From Empedobacter falsenii (lineage in GTDB: Bacteria; Bacteroidota; Bacteroidia; Flavobacteriales; Weeksellaceae), in contig NZ_CP040908.1 in assembly GCF_013488205.1 (NCBI RefSeq), forward strand, positions 1,217,876 through 1,281,875: a stretch of 64,000 bases of DNA, written 5' to 3'. Every line of letters begins with the position of its first letter. Positions within the stretch are counted from its first letter, which is position 1. Both the position numbers and the translations under genes were made by a program. Of the stretch, positions 1-9,100 are shown one piece after another. The notes beneath the pieces are model-generated. The model made no database searches, was not told where the DNA came from, and worked only from the letters and a program-made list of their open reading frames with translations.

Positions 1-2477
1 GCCAGCAGAATGTTACGATCCCAAGTGGAGATATTGAAATTGACAAAAATCGCTTATTGATTTTTACAGATGCTCAGTACCAAAATGAAAATGAAATCGG
101 CAATCTGATTGTATATAGTTCTCCTCAAGGTGGTAATATCCGTTTGCAAGATATTGCCAAAATAGAACGAAGATATGAAGACCTAAAAAGTAAAATTACT
201 GTAGCTGGTAATGATGTAATGATGCTTACTGTAGAGATGCAACCTGGTCAGAATATTGTTGACTTAGGTAAAGCATTGACCCAAAAAGTAACAGAAGTAA
301 AAGAAGTTTTACCTGCAGATGTACAGGTCAATACCATTGTAGATCAGCCTGCTGTAGTAGATATGAACTTAGGGCATTTCTTTATTGAGTTTGCAATTGC
401 CATTGGAGCCGTTATTCTGGTGGTAATGATTTTGCTTCCGTTTAGAGTAGCTACTATTTCTGCTATTGCGGCACCTGTAACCATTTTGGCAACATTTGCC
501 ATTCTGAATATGATAGGTGTAGAAATGCACCAGGTTAGTTTAGCTGCATTGATTATTGTACTTGGAATGGTTGTCGATGATGCCATAATTGTCGTAGACA
601 ACTATATAGAGAAAGTAGATGAAAAAGTACCATCATGGACTGCTGCCTGGCAAAGTGCAACACAGCTTATGGTTCCGATATTCACTGCGACACTTACTAT
701 TGTTCTATCATTCTTACCATTAGCATTTACACTAACAGGAATGACACGAGAGTTCGTACAATGGATACCAATTACGGTTAGTATAGCCTTGGCAGTTTCA
801 TTCTTAGTCGCGTTGTTTCTTACACCATATATGTGTTATCATTTCCTTAAAAAAGGATTGAAAAACCATGATGCACAAAAACCTAAAAAACGGAATTTCT
901 TAGATAGAATGCAGGATGGTTTTGACAGAGCTATAGAGTTCTGTATGAAATATCAGAAAACGACTTTGTTTGCAGGTCTGGCGATTTTCTTCCTTTCATT
1001 TGTGGTAGGAAGCCAAGTGAAAACCGAGTTTTTCCCAATTGTGGAAAGAAATCAATTTAATCTTGAATTGTGGATGGACAACGGTACAAATATTCACGAA
1101 ACAGAAGCAGCGGTTAAAAAGATTGAAAAGGAAATCGCAGGAGACAAGCGTATTGTTACCACAGCAAGTTTTATTGGTACAAGTTCACCACGATTTTATT
1201 CAACATATTCACCGGAAAACCCGCGAGAAAATTTTGCGCAAATATTTATCAATACAGAAAGTAATGATGCTACAAATGAAATGATAGATGAATATGTTCA
1301 AAAATTCAATAATTTCCTGCCAAATGGATATGTCCGCGTTAGACAGTTAAGTAAAAAACAACAGCCTGCTCCGATTGAGATCCGTGTGATTGGTAAAGAT
1401 ATTACGCAACAGAAAAAAGTAGCCAAAGAAGTAGCGACAATACTAGAAAACACAAAAGGAGCAAATTGGGTACGTACAGATTATCAGGATGATTATGTAG
1501 GTCTTAAGGCTGTGGTAAAAGAAGATATCGCGTTGCGATTAGGTGTTACCAAAGCACAGATTGCACAGGCTTTAGGTGCTAAAATAAAAGGTTTTCCTAT
1601 ATCACAAATGTGGGAAGGTAACAAAGCCATAGATATACTATTGCGTACGGACGAAGCTGACAGGCAAAATCTGGATGCTTTGGGAAATATGTACATCACC
1701 TCATCATTTGGAGCGAAAGTACCTTTAAAACAAGTGGTGGATTTACAACCTTCATGGCATACGGGAGCTATTGTACACCGTAACGGATTGCGGACATTAA
1801 CTGTTTCTTCTGAAGCACAATTGGGTAGAAAACCTGCTGAAGTGTTCGCCGAGGCACAACCGAAAATCGATAGCTTAGAACTACCAAAAGGAGTTAAAAT
1901 TGCCTATGGAGGAGAGTATGAAGATGGTCTGGAAAGCGGTCCTAAAATGGGAAAAGCTTTTATGATAAGTTTCGTGTTGATATTCTTAGTTCTGCTATTC
2001 CAATTCAAACGAGTGGGCAAAGTGTTCATCGTACTGGCATCATTCCCATTGAGTTTACTTGGAGCGATGCTGGGATTATTTCTTACAGGTTATGAATTTG
2101 GTTTTATGGCAATTATCGGTATTACAGCCTTATTGGGTATTGTAGTTCGAAACGGAATTATCCTTGTAGACTACGCTGATGAATTGGTGCGTGATCATGG
2201 ACATACGATTAAAGAGGCGGCTCTATTAGCAGCTAAGCGAAGAATGCGCCCAATCTTCCTGACTTCTATGGCAGCAGCTATTGGATTGATCCCGCTAATG
2301 TCGAGTGGTTCTCCCGAATGGGGGCCGATCTCGAGTACAATATCAATAGGTATTTTAGTCTCTATGGTTACTACCTTATTTATAGTTCCGGTATTGTATA
2401 GCAGATTCGTAAAACCGTCAAAGAAATCCTTGAATAAAGGTATACACGATAAATATGATTTTCATCACGAAAGTTAA
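1..2477 (+). CDS. RND efflux transporter, inner-membrane permease subunit (5' truncated by window)
   Basis: The reading frame is open from base 3 with no start codon in context, so the gene begins outside the window; the TTG at 57 is internal. The visible part of about 824 residues covers most of an RND permease of roughly 1,030 residues. It has the first transmembrane block with the TM4 signature VVDDAIIVVDN, whose paired aspartates carry protons in this family, then a periplasmic loop, then the second block ending in FIVPVLYSRF. It resembles HAE-type multidrug pumps more than the heavy-metal CusA/CzcA type encoded at 6123, so its substrate is uncertain. The TolC-like gene follows after 18 bp, and the adaptor is presumably upstream. 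It would export substrate by proton antiport across both membranes. Confidence 0.9.
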   Translation, partial: QQNVTIPSGDIEIDKNRLLIFTDAQYQNENEIGNLIVYSSPQGGNIRLQDIAKIERRYEDLKSKITVAGNDVMMLTVEMQPGQNIVDLGKALTQKVTEVKEVLPADVQVNTIVDQPAVVDMNLGHFFIEFAIAIGAVILVVMILLPFRVATISAIAAPVTILATFAILNMIGVEMHQVSLAALIIVLGMVVDDAIIVVDNYIEKVDEKVPSWTAAWQSATQLMVPIFTATLTIVLSFLPLAFTLTGMTREFVQWIPITVSIALAVSFLVALFLTPYMCYHFLKKGLKNHDAQKPKKRNFLDRMQDGFDRAIEFCMKYQKTTLFAGLAIFFLSFVVGSQVKTEFFPIVERNQFNLELWMDNGTNIHETEAAVKKIEKEIAGDKRIVTTASFIGTSSPRFYSTYSPENPRENFAQIFINTESNDATNEMIDEYVQKFNNFLPNGYVRVRQLSKKQQPAPIEIRVIGKDITQQKKVAKEVATILENTKGANWVRTDYQDDYVGLKAVVKEDIALRLGVTKAQIAQALGAKIKGFPISQMWEGNKAIDILLRTDEADRQNLDALGNMYITSSFGAKVPLKQVVDLQPSWHTGAIVHRNGLRTLTVSSEAQLGRKPAEVFAEAQPKIDSLELPKGVKIAYGGEYEDGLESGPKMGKAFMISFVLIFLVLLFQFKRVGKVFIVLASFPLSLLGAMLGLFLTGYEFGFMAIIGITALLGIVVRNGIILVDYADELVRDHGHTIKEAALLAAKRRMRPIFLTSMAAAIGLIPLMSSGSPEWGPISSTISIGILVSMVTTLFIVPVLYSRFVKPSKKSLNKGIHDKYDFHHES

Positions 2478-2495
2478 TTGACAAAAAAATAAATC

Positions 2496-3794
2496 ATGTT
2501 ACAAAGAAAATATAAAACATTCGTAAAAGCTTTTGTATGTGCTCTTGCTGTTTTACAGGGAACAGATAACCTGTTTGCCCAACAGCAATTGAGCCTTGCA
2601 GAAAGTAAAGAGCTTGCATTGAAAAACAATCACAGGATTGGTAAAGCCAGAGAAGACGTAACTGCTTCCAGATCAGAGAAACAAATAGCAGACGTAACGG
2701 CAAAACCCAAAATAGATGCTTCTGCAACTGCATTTTACTTTGGTGAGCCTTTAAATACAATGCTTCCTGAGTACGGTTTCGCCCCAATGGTAAGTGTTAC
2801 TCAACCAATTTATACAGGAGGAAAGATTAAGTACGGTAAACAAATGGCGGAAACCAATATAGAGATGAGCAATGCTCAGCAGAGATTGGTCGAAGACGAT
2901 GTGTTGTTAGCTACCGAAACTGCCTATTGGATTGTAGTACAGGCTAAAGAAGAAATAAAAATGGAGAAACAAGTTAAAAGACAGTTAGCTTCCCATTATA
3001 CTTTTTTAAATAATCAATTCCAGGCAGGTATTATTTATAAAAATGATGTGCTTCGGGCAAAAGTACTTCAAAATGAAAATGAAGCTCGATTACAGGCGGC
3101 TGAGAACAAACTAATATTAGCCAAAAAAAGATTAATCCAGTTAACTGGAATAGAAGAACAAACGGATATTGATGTAGTTGGTTCATTGAGTGATGATGAA
3201 TTTAGAAACTATGAGATGTTACAAAGCGTACAAGTAAATCGTCCTGAAGTAGACTTAGCCACAAGTGCCATAAAAATGAGTGAACTTACAAAGAATATGC
3301 TCAGAGCCGATCTAAAACCGACAGTTGGCTTATCACTTAACGGAATGGCTGCCTTTGGAAAAGAAGGTATTAATTTTGGAAATCCAACCAAAAACAGTAT
3401 GCTTACTTATTTCGGAATGTTAAGCGTAAAGATTCCCGTATTCGATTGGGGAAGTAAGCGAGAGAAAGTAAAGCAACAGGAAGCTAACATACGTTCGGCA
3501 GAATATGGATTGAGAGAACTTCAAAGCCAGATTAATGTGGAGATAGAACAAGCAACACTTAACCTTCAACTGCAGGCAAACAATATAGATTTAATGCAGG
3601 CTTCACTAATTGAAGCTGATGAAAATCTAAAATTAAGTAATGATCGTTTTCAAGCAGGAACTATCACTGGAGAAGATGTATTGATAGCAGAAACACTTTG
3701 GCAGCGTGCGTACAGCAGTATGCTGGATGCAAAAGTAAGATACAAAATTGCTGAAGCTGTTTATCACAAAGCCATCGGACAAATAAAACAGTAA
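2496..3794 (+). CDS. TolC-family outer membrane efflux channel
   Basis: 432 residues with an N-terminal signal peptide (hydrophobic segment about residues 10-22, likely cleaved after LFA near residue 28). The mature part starts LSLAESKELALKNN, the opening helix typical of outer membrane efflux proteins. It then shows two repeats of long amphipathic helices, with the characteristic NDVLRAKV and GEDVLIAETLW stretches before each turn. It forms the trimeric exit duct for the RND pump encoded just upstream, with which it is cotranscribed (18 bp gap). A terminator hairpin follows at 3808, closing this operon. Family assignment is firm; the substrate is unknown. Confidence 0.9.
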   Translation: MLQRKYKTFVKAFVCALAVLQGTDNLFAQQQLSLAESKELALKNNHRIGKAREDVTASRSEKQIADVTAKPKIDASATAFYFGEPLNTMLPEYGFAPMVSVTQPIYTGGKIKYGKQMAETNIEMSNAQQRLVEDDVLLATETAYWIVVQAKEEIKMEKQVKRQLASHYTFLNNQFQAGIIYKNDVLRAKVLQNENEARLQAAENKLILAKKRLIQLTGIEEQTDIDVVGSLSDDEFRNYEMLQSVQVNRPEVDLATSAIKMSELTKNMLRADLKPTVGLSLNGMAAFGKEGINFGNPTKNSMLTYFGMLSVKIPVFDWGSKREKVKQQEANIRSAEYGLRELQSQINVEIEQATLNLQLQANNIDLMQASLIEADENLKLSNDRFQAGTITGEDVLIAETLWQRAYSSMLDAKVRYKIAEAVYHKAIGQIKQ

Positions 3795-3807
3795 TCATTA
3801 ACAATTA

Positions 3808-3838
3808 ATGTAGAGGCTCAATATGCCTCTACATTTTT
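3808..3838 (+). terminator. Rho-independent terminator after the RND/TolC operon
   Basis: A 10-bp stem, ATGTAGAGGC with GCCTCTACAT, has a 7-base loop and a T run. It sits 14 bp past the stop codon of the TolC-like gene. Confidence 0.85.
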
Positions 3839-3858
3839 AAAATTGAAATTATGATAAA

Positions 3859-4428
3859 ATGATACAAGAACAGCATACTGATAACCCAAAAGGTGTATTG
3901 ATGATACCGGATATTTCAGGCTTTACAGATTTTGTAGTCAAGTCGAATATGTTTGTTGGAAAATATATAATAGAAAATTTACTTAAAGTAATAATGGACA
4001 GTAATATTCTGTGTTTTGAAATTTCTGAAATTGAAGGCGATGCCATTCTTTTTTATAAATACCAAAACATGCCAACATTTGAAGAGACATTAGTGCAGAT
4101 AGAGCTTATCTACGGTAATTTTCAGAAGGAATTACAACGCTTATCTCAACAGTTAGCGATCGAAATACCTCTTTCTTTAAAGACAATAGTCCATTACGGT
4201 GAATTTACCCAGTACAAAATCGGAAAATTTGAGAAACTTTATGGTGCACCAGTCGTAGAAGCACACAAAATGCTTAAAAACCATATTGCAGAATATCCCC
4301 CTTATGCTTTGTTTTCAAATGCTTTTTTACAAGCCAATTTTGAGCAACCTGAGCAATCAACATTAGAATACGATAATTGCGAAGACTGTAAATATTTGCC
4401 CGAAATAGGCTACATTCACTATTTATAA
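3859..4428 (+). CDS. DUF2652 family protein, nucleotide-cyclase-like fold
   Basis: 189 residues. The sequence GVLMIPDISGFTDF (D18) and later SEIEGDAILFY (D61) match the two metal-binding aspartate segments of class III nucleotide cyclases, and DUF2652 is known for this resemblance. Residues that would pick ATP or GTP are not evident, so catalysis is unproven. The C-terminus holds a CxxC pair (NCEDCKYLPEIGY), which could bind metal. There is no signal peptide, so it is cytoplasmic. It lies between the RND/TolC terminator and the Fur-family regulator. A role in signalling within the metal response is inference only; no enzyme function can be assigned from sequence. Confidence 0.7.
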   Translation: MIQEQHTDNPKGVLMIPDISGFTDFVVKSNMFVGKYIIENLLKVIMDSNILCFEISEIEGDAILFYKYQNMPTFEETLVQIELIYGNFQKELQRLSQQLAIEIPLSLKTIVHYGEFTQYKIGKFEKLYGAPVVEAHKMLKNHIAEYPPYALFSNAFLQANFEQPEQSTLEYDNCEDCKYLPEIGYIHYL

Positions 4429-4437
4429 TACAGTAAC

Positions 4438-4503
4438 CAGTAAATCTCGTAAATCTATCAAAGAATATTACAAGATGGAATAAAATCGACTTCTATACTT
4501 TTA
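4438..4503 (+). promoter_or_regulatory. AraC-type 36-bp box plus -7 element, driving the Fur-family gene
   Basis: The box (4438-4473) opens CAGTAAATCTCGTAA and closes AAAGAATATTACAA, two imperfect direct repeats 21 bp apart. A -7 element TACTTTTA follows at 4496-4503 after exactly 22 bp. The same arrangement occurs at five other promoters in this island. Transcription would start near 4510, which rules out the in-frame TTG at 4506 as a start. Confidence 0.65.
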
Positions 4504-4541
4504 CATTGGATTTATTAGCTCATTTAATCCATAAAAGCAAG

Positions 4542-4991
4542 ATGAAAAGTTTAGAAGAAAGGTTAGAAAAAAGAAGTATAAAACCAACATCAGTTAGATT
4601 ATTAATTTTTCAGACAATGTCTGAATTTAAAAAAGCATTTAGCCTGACCGATTTGGAAACGGAACTAGAGACGGTAAATAAATCTACTATTTTTAGGACC
4701 TTGACCCTTTTTCATGACAACTTACTCATTCATACGATCGATGATGGTTCCGGCTCAATGAAATATTCAATTTGTAGTGATTCATGTATGTGCAATGTAG
4801 GTGACCTACATGTACATTTCAACTGTAACCGCTGTAAGAATACTTTTTGTCTTGAAAGTATTGCTATTCCACCGATTCAGCTGCCAGATAGTTTTTTATT
4901 GGAAAGTATAAATTTTGTAATGAAGGGAATGTGTAATGAGTGTTCGAGATTTTTTAAGAAACAAATAACTCCAAATAAAACCGCATTTTAA
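4542..4991 (+). CDS. Fur-family metal-responsive transcriptional regulator
   Basis: 149 residues from the ATG at 4542. An in-frame TTG at 4506 lies upstream of the predicted transcription start, so it is rejected. The N-terminal half is a winged helix with the recognition region VNKSTIFRTLTLF (about 46-58). The C-terminal half has DLHVHFNC followed by CxxC pairs at C95/C98 and C131/C134, the structural zinc site of Fur-family dimers. Several of the extra cysteines (CSDSCMC, about 78-84) are unusual. Whether it senses iron, zinc or another metal cannot be told; Zur is plausible because its nearest candidate operator also precedes a Zn/Cd-type ATPase. Its own promoter carries an AraC-type box. 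Confidence 0.85.
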   Translation: MKSLEERLEKRSIKPTSVRLLIFQTMSEFKKAFSLTDLETELETVNKSTIFRTLTLFHDNLLIHTIDDGSGSMKYSICSDSCMCNVGDLHVHFNCNRCKNTFCLESIAIPPIQLPDSFLLESINFVMKGMCNECSRFFKKQITPNKTAF

Positions 4992-4992
4992 A

Positions 4993-5022
4993 AAACAGCC
5001 ATATGTAAATATGGCTGTTTTG
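4993..5022 (+). terminator. Terminator after the Fur-family gene
   Basis: A perfect 12-bp stem, AAACAGCCATAT with ATATGGCTGTTT, has a 4-base loop and ends in a short T run. Confidence 0.85.
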
Positions 5023-5061
5023 CATTTGCAACCAGGTTCCCAAATACTACAGCTAATTTTG
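5017..5061 (+). promoter_or_regulatory. Promoter with palindromic operator, copy 1 (before lone ATPase domain)
   Basis: The sequence TTTGCAACCAGGTTCCCAAA (5025-5044) is an inverted repeat around A5034 (AACC-A-GGTT, with TTTG and CAAA outside). A consensus -7 box TAATTTTG lies at 5054-5061. The same operator with the same 29-bp offset to the same -7 box recurs at 13322-13358 before the P-type ATPase. The palindrome covers the -33 region. Fur-family control is inferred from its neighbour and symmetry. Confidence 0.6.
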
Positions 5062-5086
5062 TTGTGTAAAAATTCATAATATAGAT

Positions 5087-5494
5087 ATGGAAAATAGATA
5101 TAATAATAACTCGAAAATAAAATCAGGTTACGTAGATAACCCAGATTTTGAGGTAAAAAAAATTGAATGTGTAGTTTCTGAAAAAGAAACAATGTATACC
5201 TATACATCAATACTTCAATCTATGTCATCACACCCTATAGCAAGAGCTATTTTTAAAGTGTTGCCATCTGTACAATTATCAGACTATAGAATTGAAAAAG
5301 TTGAAGAAATACAAGGAGGAATTAAAGGTTTTATTGATAATCATGAAGTAATTATTGGAAATCTTGAATTGATGAAATGTTACGATTTTTATTATGATGA
5401 AAGCTTGAATCATATCAATGAAAAGGTGATTCTTGTAATGATAGATGATAGATATACAGGCTGCTTTATAATGAAAGAGGTGTTAAATGACTAA
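5087..5494 (+). CDS. Stand-alone P-type ATPase nucleotide-binding (N) domain, likely remnant
   Basis: 135 residues matching only the ATP-binding domain of a P1B-type ATPase. It has SSHPIARAI (the HP motif, compare STHPVATAI in the full ATPase at 13421), then EEIQGGIKGF and EVIIGNLEL, and stops where the second part of the phosphorylation domain would begin. There is no DKTG, no CPC and no membrane segment. Against the neighbouring ATPase, the G-x-G loop has lost one residue (GHG becomes GG), suggesting weakened nucleotide binding. The two proteins are otherwise too different for a recent duplication. It keeps an intact promoter and operator shared with the full ATPase. It may be a decayed remnant, or a retained domain with a regulatory role. 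Confidence 0.7.
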   Translation: MENRYNNNSKIKSGYVDNPDFEVKKIECVVSEKETMYTYTSILQSMSSHPIARAIFKVLPSVQLSDYRIEKVEEIQGGIKGFIDNHEVIIGNLELMKCYDFYYDESLNHINEKVILVMIDDRYTGCFIMKEVLND

Positions 5495-5570
5495 ATTTAT
5501 TTTAAATAAATTGCTAATTACATAATCTTTTATAGATTTCATTCATGAGAAAAATAACTTATTTGTTAAG

Positions 5571-5600
5571 TTGAGTGCTATTATATTTTTTGTAAGTTTG
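5571..5600 (+). promoter_or_regulatory. Bacteroidota-type promoter before the Cys-rich small protein
   Basis: TTG at 5571-5573 and a perfect -7 box TAAGTTTG at 5593-5600 are separated by 19 bp. This places the transcript start near 5607 and excludes translation starting at the TTG of 5571. Confidence 0.7.
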
Positions 5601-5651
5601 TACCGACTTATTGGATGGATTATCAATCAATTAAAGTTTAAAATTAGAGAG

Positions 5652-5993
5652 GTGAAAATATTTGTATTTATATTCAGTGTTTATATGTTAGGGATGTCAA
5701 TACTTCCCTGCACAGACGCTTTGTATGAATGTACAGCAAATAACAACCAGTTAGTAGAAATTGGACTATCACATGAAGATAATCATAAAACGGAACACAA
5801 AGATTTTTGTAGTCCTTTTTGTTCTTGCCAATGTTGTGGAACCATTACTGTAGCTATTTCGGATTTCAACATAACCGAAGTAGTATCCCCAAAACTTAAA
5901 TTGAACGCTAAACAAAAGGTTTCTCTTAGAAATGTAAATCTCTATTCCCAATACTCCGGGAGCATATGGCAACCGCCAAAGATTAATGTTTAA
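5652..5993 (+). CDS. Small Cys-rich exported or membrane-anchored protein (DUF6660-like)
   Basis: 113 residues from the GTG at 5652, which follows GAGAGG and lies downstream of the promoter at 5593. The N-terminal 18 residues are hydrophobic (FVFIFSVYMLGMSIL), acting as signal peptide or anchor. A cluster CSPFCSCQCC (C53-C62) with nearby histidines (HEDNHKTEHK) would make a soft-metal site. This matches, from memory, small proteins of the DUF6660 type found next to czc operons in Bacteroidota. It precedes the heavy-metal RND operon by 129 bp. A periplasmic metal-binding role is inferred; no catalytic motif is visible. Confidence 0.65.
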   Translation: MKIFVFIFSVYMLGMSILPCTDALYECTANNNQLVEIGLSHEDNHKTEHKDFCSPFCSCQCCGTITVAISDFNITEVVSPKLKLNAKQKVSLRNVNLYSQYSGSIWQPPKINV

Positions 5994-6066
5994 AAAGTAA
6001 TTACTAGTCTTTTCTCTTGCGCTTGTGAAGAATATTTCTTCGTGTGCGTCAGTAAAAATTATTGTA

Positions 6067-6085
6067 CTATCATTTTAAATGATAG
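6067..6085. promoter_or_regulatory. Perfect 9-1-9 palindrome before the heavy-metal RND operon
   Basis: CTATCATTT-T-AAATGATAG is a perfect inverted repeat 38 bp upstream of the start codon at 6123. Its length and central single base fit a repressor operator such as a Fur-type 7-1-7 site. It has no T run and so is not a terminator. The regulator is unknown. Confidence 0.5.
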
Positions 6086-6122
6086 AAATCGTATATACTT
6101 TAAATATTAATACTAATCAAAA

Positions 6123-9100
6123 ATGTTAGATAACATAATTAAATTCAGTATCAAGAATAAGCTCATTATTGGAGTAATGACTTTGCTGCTGATAATATGG
6201 GGCGTATGGAGTGCTACAAAACTTCCTATAGATGCCCAGCCTGATATTACAAATAATCAGGTACAAGTTATAACTCTATGTCCTACTCTAGCGGGGCAGG
6301 AAGTTGAACAATTAGTTACATTTCCAGTAGAGCAAAGTATTGTCAATCTTCCTGATGTGGAAGAGATACGAAGTATTTCCCGTTTTGGACTTTCAGTCGT
6401 TACCGTTGTTTTTAAGGATGAAGTAGACATCTACTTTGCTAGACAACTAGTTAATGAGAAATTGAAAGAAGCTGAGGAGCAAATTCCTGAGGGTGTAGGC
6501 ACACCGGAACTATCCCCTGTTAGCACTGGCTTAGGTGAAGTGTATCAGTATATACTACATCCTAAAAAAGGTAGCGAAGACAAATATACCGCTATGGATC
6601 TGAGAACAATGCAAGATTGGATTGTTGCTCGTCAACTATATGGAACACCAGGAATTGCTGAAATCAATAGCTTTGGAGGGCTGCTGAAGCAATATGAAGT
6701 TTCTGTCAATCCAGATCGTTTAAGAGCTATGGATGTGAGTATTTCCGAAATATTTTCTGCATTGGAAACTAATAACCAAAATACAGGAGGTGCATATATT
6801 GACAAGAAACCCAATGCATATTTTATTAGAGGTGTAGGTTTGGTAAACACACTTGAAGATGTAGGGAATATTGTTGTAAAGAATATTTCAGGAGTTCCTA
6901 TACTGGTAAAAGATGTAGCAGAAGTACGTTTTGGTAATGCCATTCGTTACGGTGCGCTCACCTACAACGGAGAGGTAGATGCTGTGGGAGGAATCGTCAT
7001 GATGCTCAAAGGAGAAAACAGTGCCAAAGTGGTAGAACGTATTAAGGAGAAAATTCCGACAATACAACAATCTCTACCAGACGATATCGTTATCGAACCT
7101 TATCTCGACAGAACAGACCTTGTTGGACGTGCCATAGATACGGTTGAGAAAAATCTTATAGAGGGAGCTTTAATTGTAATTTTTGTCTTAATTCTGTTTC
7201 TAGGTAATTTAAGAGCTGGTTTAATTGTCGCTTCTGCTATTCCTTTGTCAATGCTATTTGCATTAGGTATGATGAGATTGTTTGGAGTGAGTGCCAATCT
7301 GATGAGTTTAGGAGCTATAGACTTTGGTTTGATTGTGGATGGTTCTTTGATTGTAGTGGAAGCAACAATGCATCATCTAGGGCTTAGAAAATCAAATAAG
7401 AGACTTACACAGGGAGAAATGGATGAAGAAGTGTTCGATTCTGCAAGAAAAATACGTACAAGTGCGGCTTTCGGAGAAATCATCATTCTTATTGTATACA
7501 TCCCAATATTAACATTAGTAGGGATCGAAGGAAAAATGTTTACACCAATGGCTCAAACAGTCAGTTTTGCAATTATTGGAGCTTTAATTCTTTCATTCAC
7601 CTATATCCCTATGATGAGTGCACTGTTCTTGTCAAAGAAACCTATCACAAAAAAGAACCTGTCAGATAAAATGATGGATTTCTTAAACAAAGTGTATCAG
7701 CCCCTTTTAGAAAAAGCTATTAGATTAAAATATGTAGTGATAGGATCAGCGGTAGGTTTATTTGCAATCAGCTTATTCTTATTTTCCCGAATGGGTGGTG
7801 AATTCTTACCGAAACTAGGTGAAGGAGATTTTGCAATGCATTGTATTCTACCTCAAGGGACTTCTTTAAGTCAAAGTTTGGAGACATCTATGCAAGCGTC
7901 TCGAATTCTGAAAGAATTTGACGAAGTTAAAATGGTGGTAGGAAAATCAGGTGCCGGTGAGATACCTACTGATCCGATGCCTCCGGAGGCTACAGATTTA
8001 ATGGTCATTCTTAAGCCACAAAAAGAATGGAAAGAAAAAAAATCTTATGATGAGCTTTCAAACGAAATGATGGAAAAACTAGAAAGTATCCCAGGGGTTT
8101 TCTTTGAAGCTAATCAGCCTATTCAGATGAGATTCAATGAATTAATGACGGGGATTCGTCAGGATGTGGCAGTGAAAATTTTTGGAGAAAATCTGGATTC
8201 TCTATTGGTGTATGCTAATAAAGTTAATACTATAGTACAGACAATTCCGGGAGCGACTGCGCCACAAGTAGAAAGAGTGGATGGACTCCCTCAAATCAAC
8301 ATTGATTATGATCGGGCGAGAATTGCCAACTATGGTTTAAAAATTCAAGATATTAATGACATTGTGAGTACTGCCTTTGCAGGAAAAGCAGCAGGTGTAG
8401 TATATGAAAATGAGCGAAAATTTGATCTGGTAGTTCGTCTGGACAATGAGCACAGAACCTCTATAGAAGATGTAAGTAATCTATTCATACCAACGCCTAG
8501 TGGAGAACAAATTCCGCTTTCTCAAGTAGCTGATGTCAACTATAAATTAGGTCCAGCACAAATAAGCCGTGAAGACGGAAAACGTCGTATATATGTTGGC
8601 TTTAACGTTCAGGGAAGAGATGTTGCAAGTGTGGTGAAAGATATTCAAGACAAACTCGCTCAAGAAGTGAAACTTCCGAGCGGCTACTATGTAACGTATG
8701 GTGGTCAATTTGAAAATTTACAAAAAGCAAGCGATCGTTTACTCATCGCAGTGCCGATCTCACTTCTTCTAATATTTGTACTTCTTTACTTTACATTCCG
8801 TTCACTTAAAGAAGCGGCACTTGTATATGCTGCAATACCTATGAGTGCCATAGGTGGAGTATTTGCATTGTTGTTGAGAGATATGCCATTTAGTATTTCA
8901 GCCGGAGTTGGTTTTATTGCTTTGTTCGGTGTGGCGGTACTAAACGGAATCGTACTTATAGCAACATTCAATAGGTTAGAAAAAGAAGGTTGGGATGACA
9001 TAGTTGCACGGGTAATTGAAGGAACCAAAACAAGGTTACGTCCTGTTCTAATGACGGCATCTGTTGCCAGTTTAGGTTTTCTTCCTATGGCTTTAAGTAC

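Noticed and set aside
5017-5061. Palindrome copy 1 as an insertion sequence end
   Set aside because: The two copies are in the same orientation at the same distance from identical -7 boxes, which fits an operator and not transposon ends.
6050-6085. A seventh AraC-type box before the heavy-metal RND gene
   Set aside because: Only the first ten bases (CAGTAAAAAT) match; the second half-site is missing and no -7 box stands 22 bp downstream.
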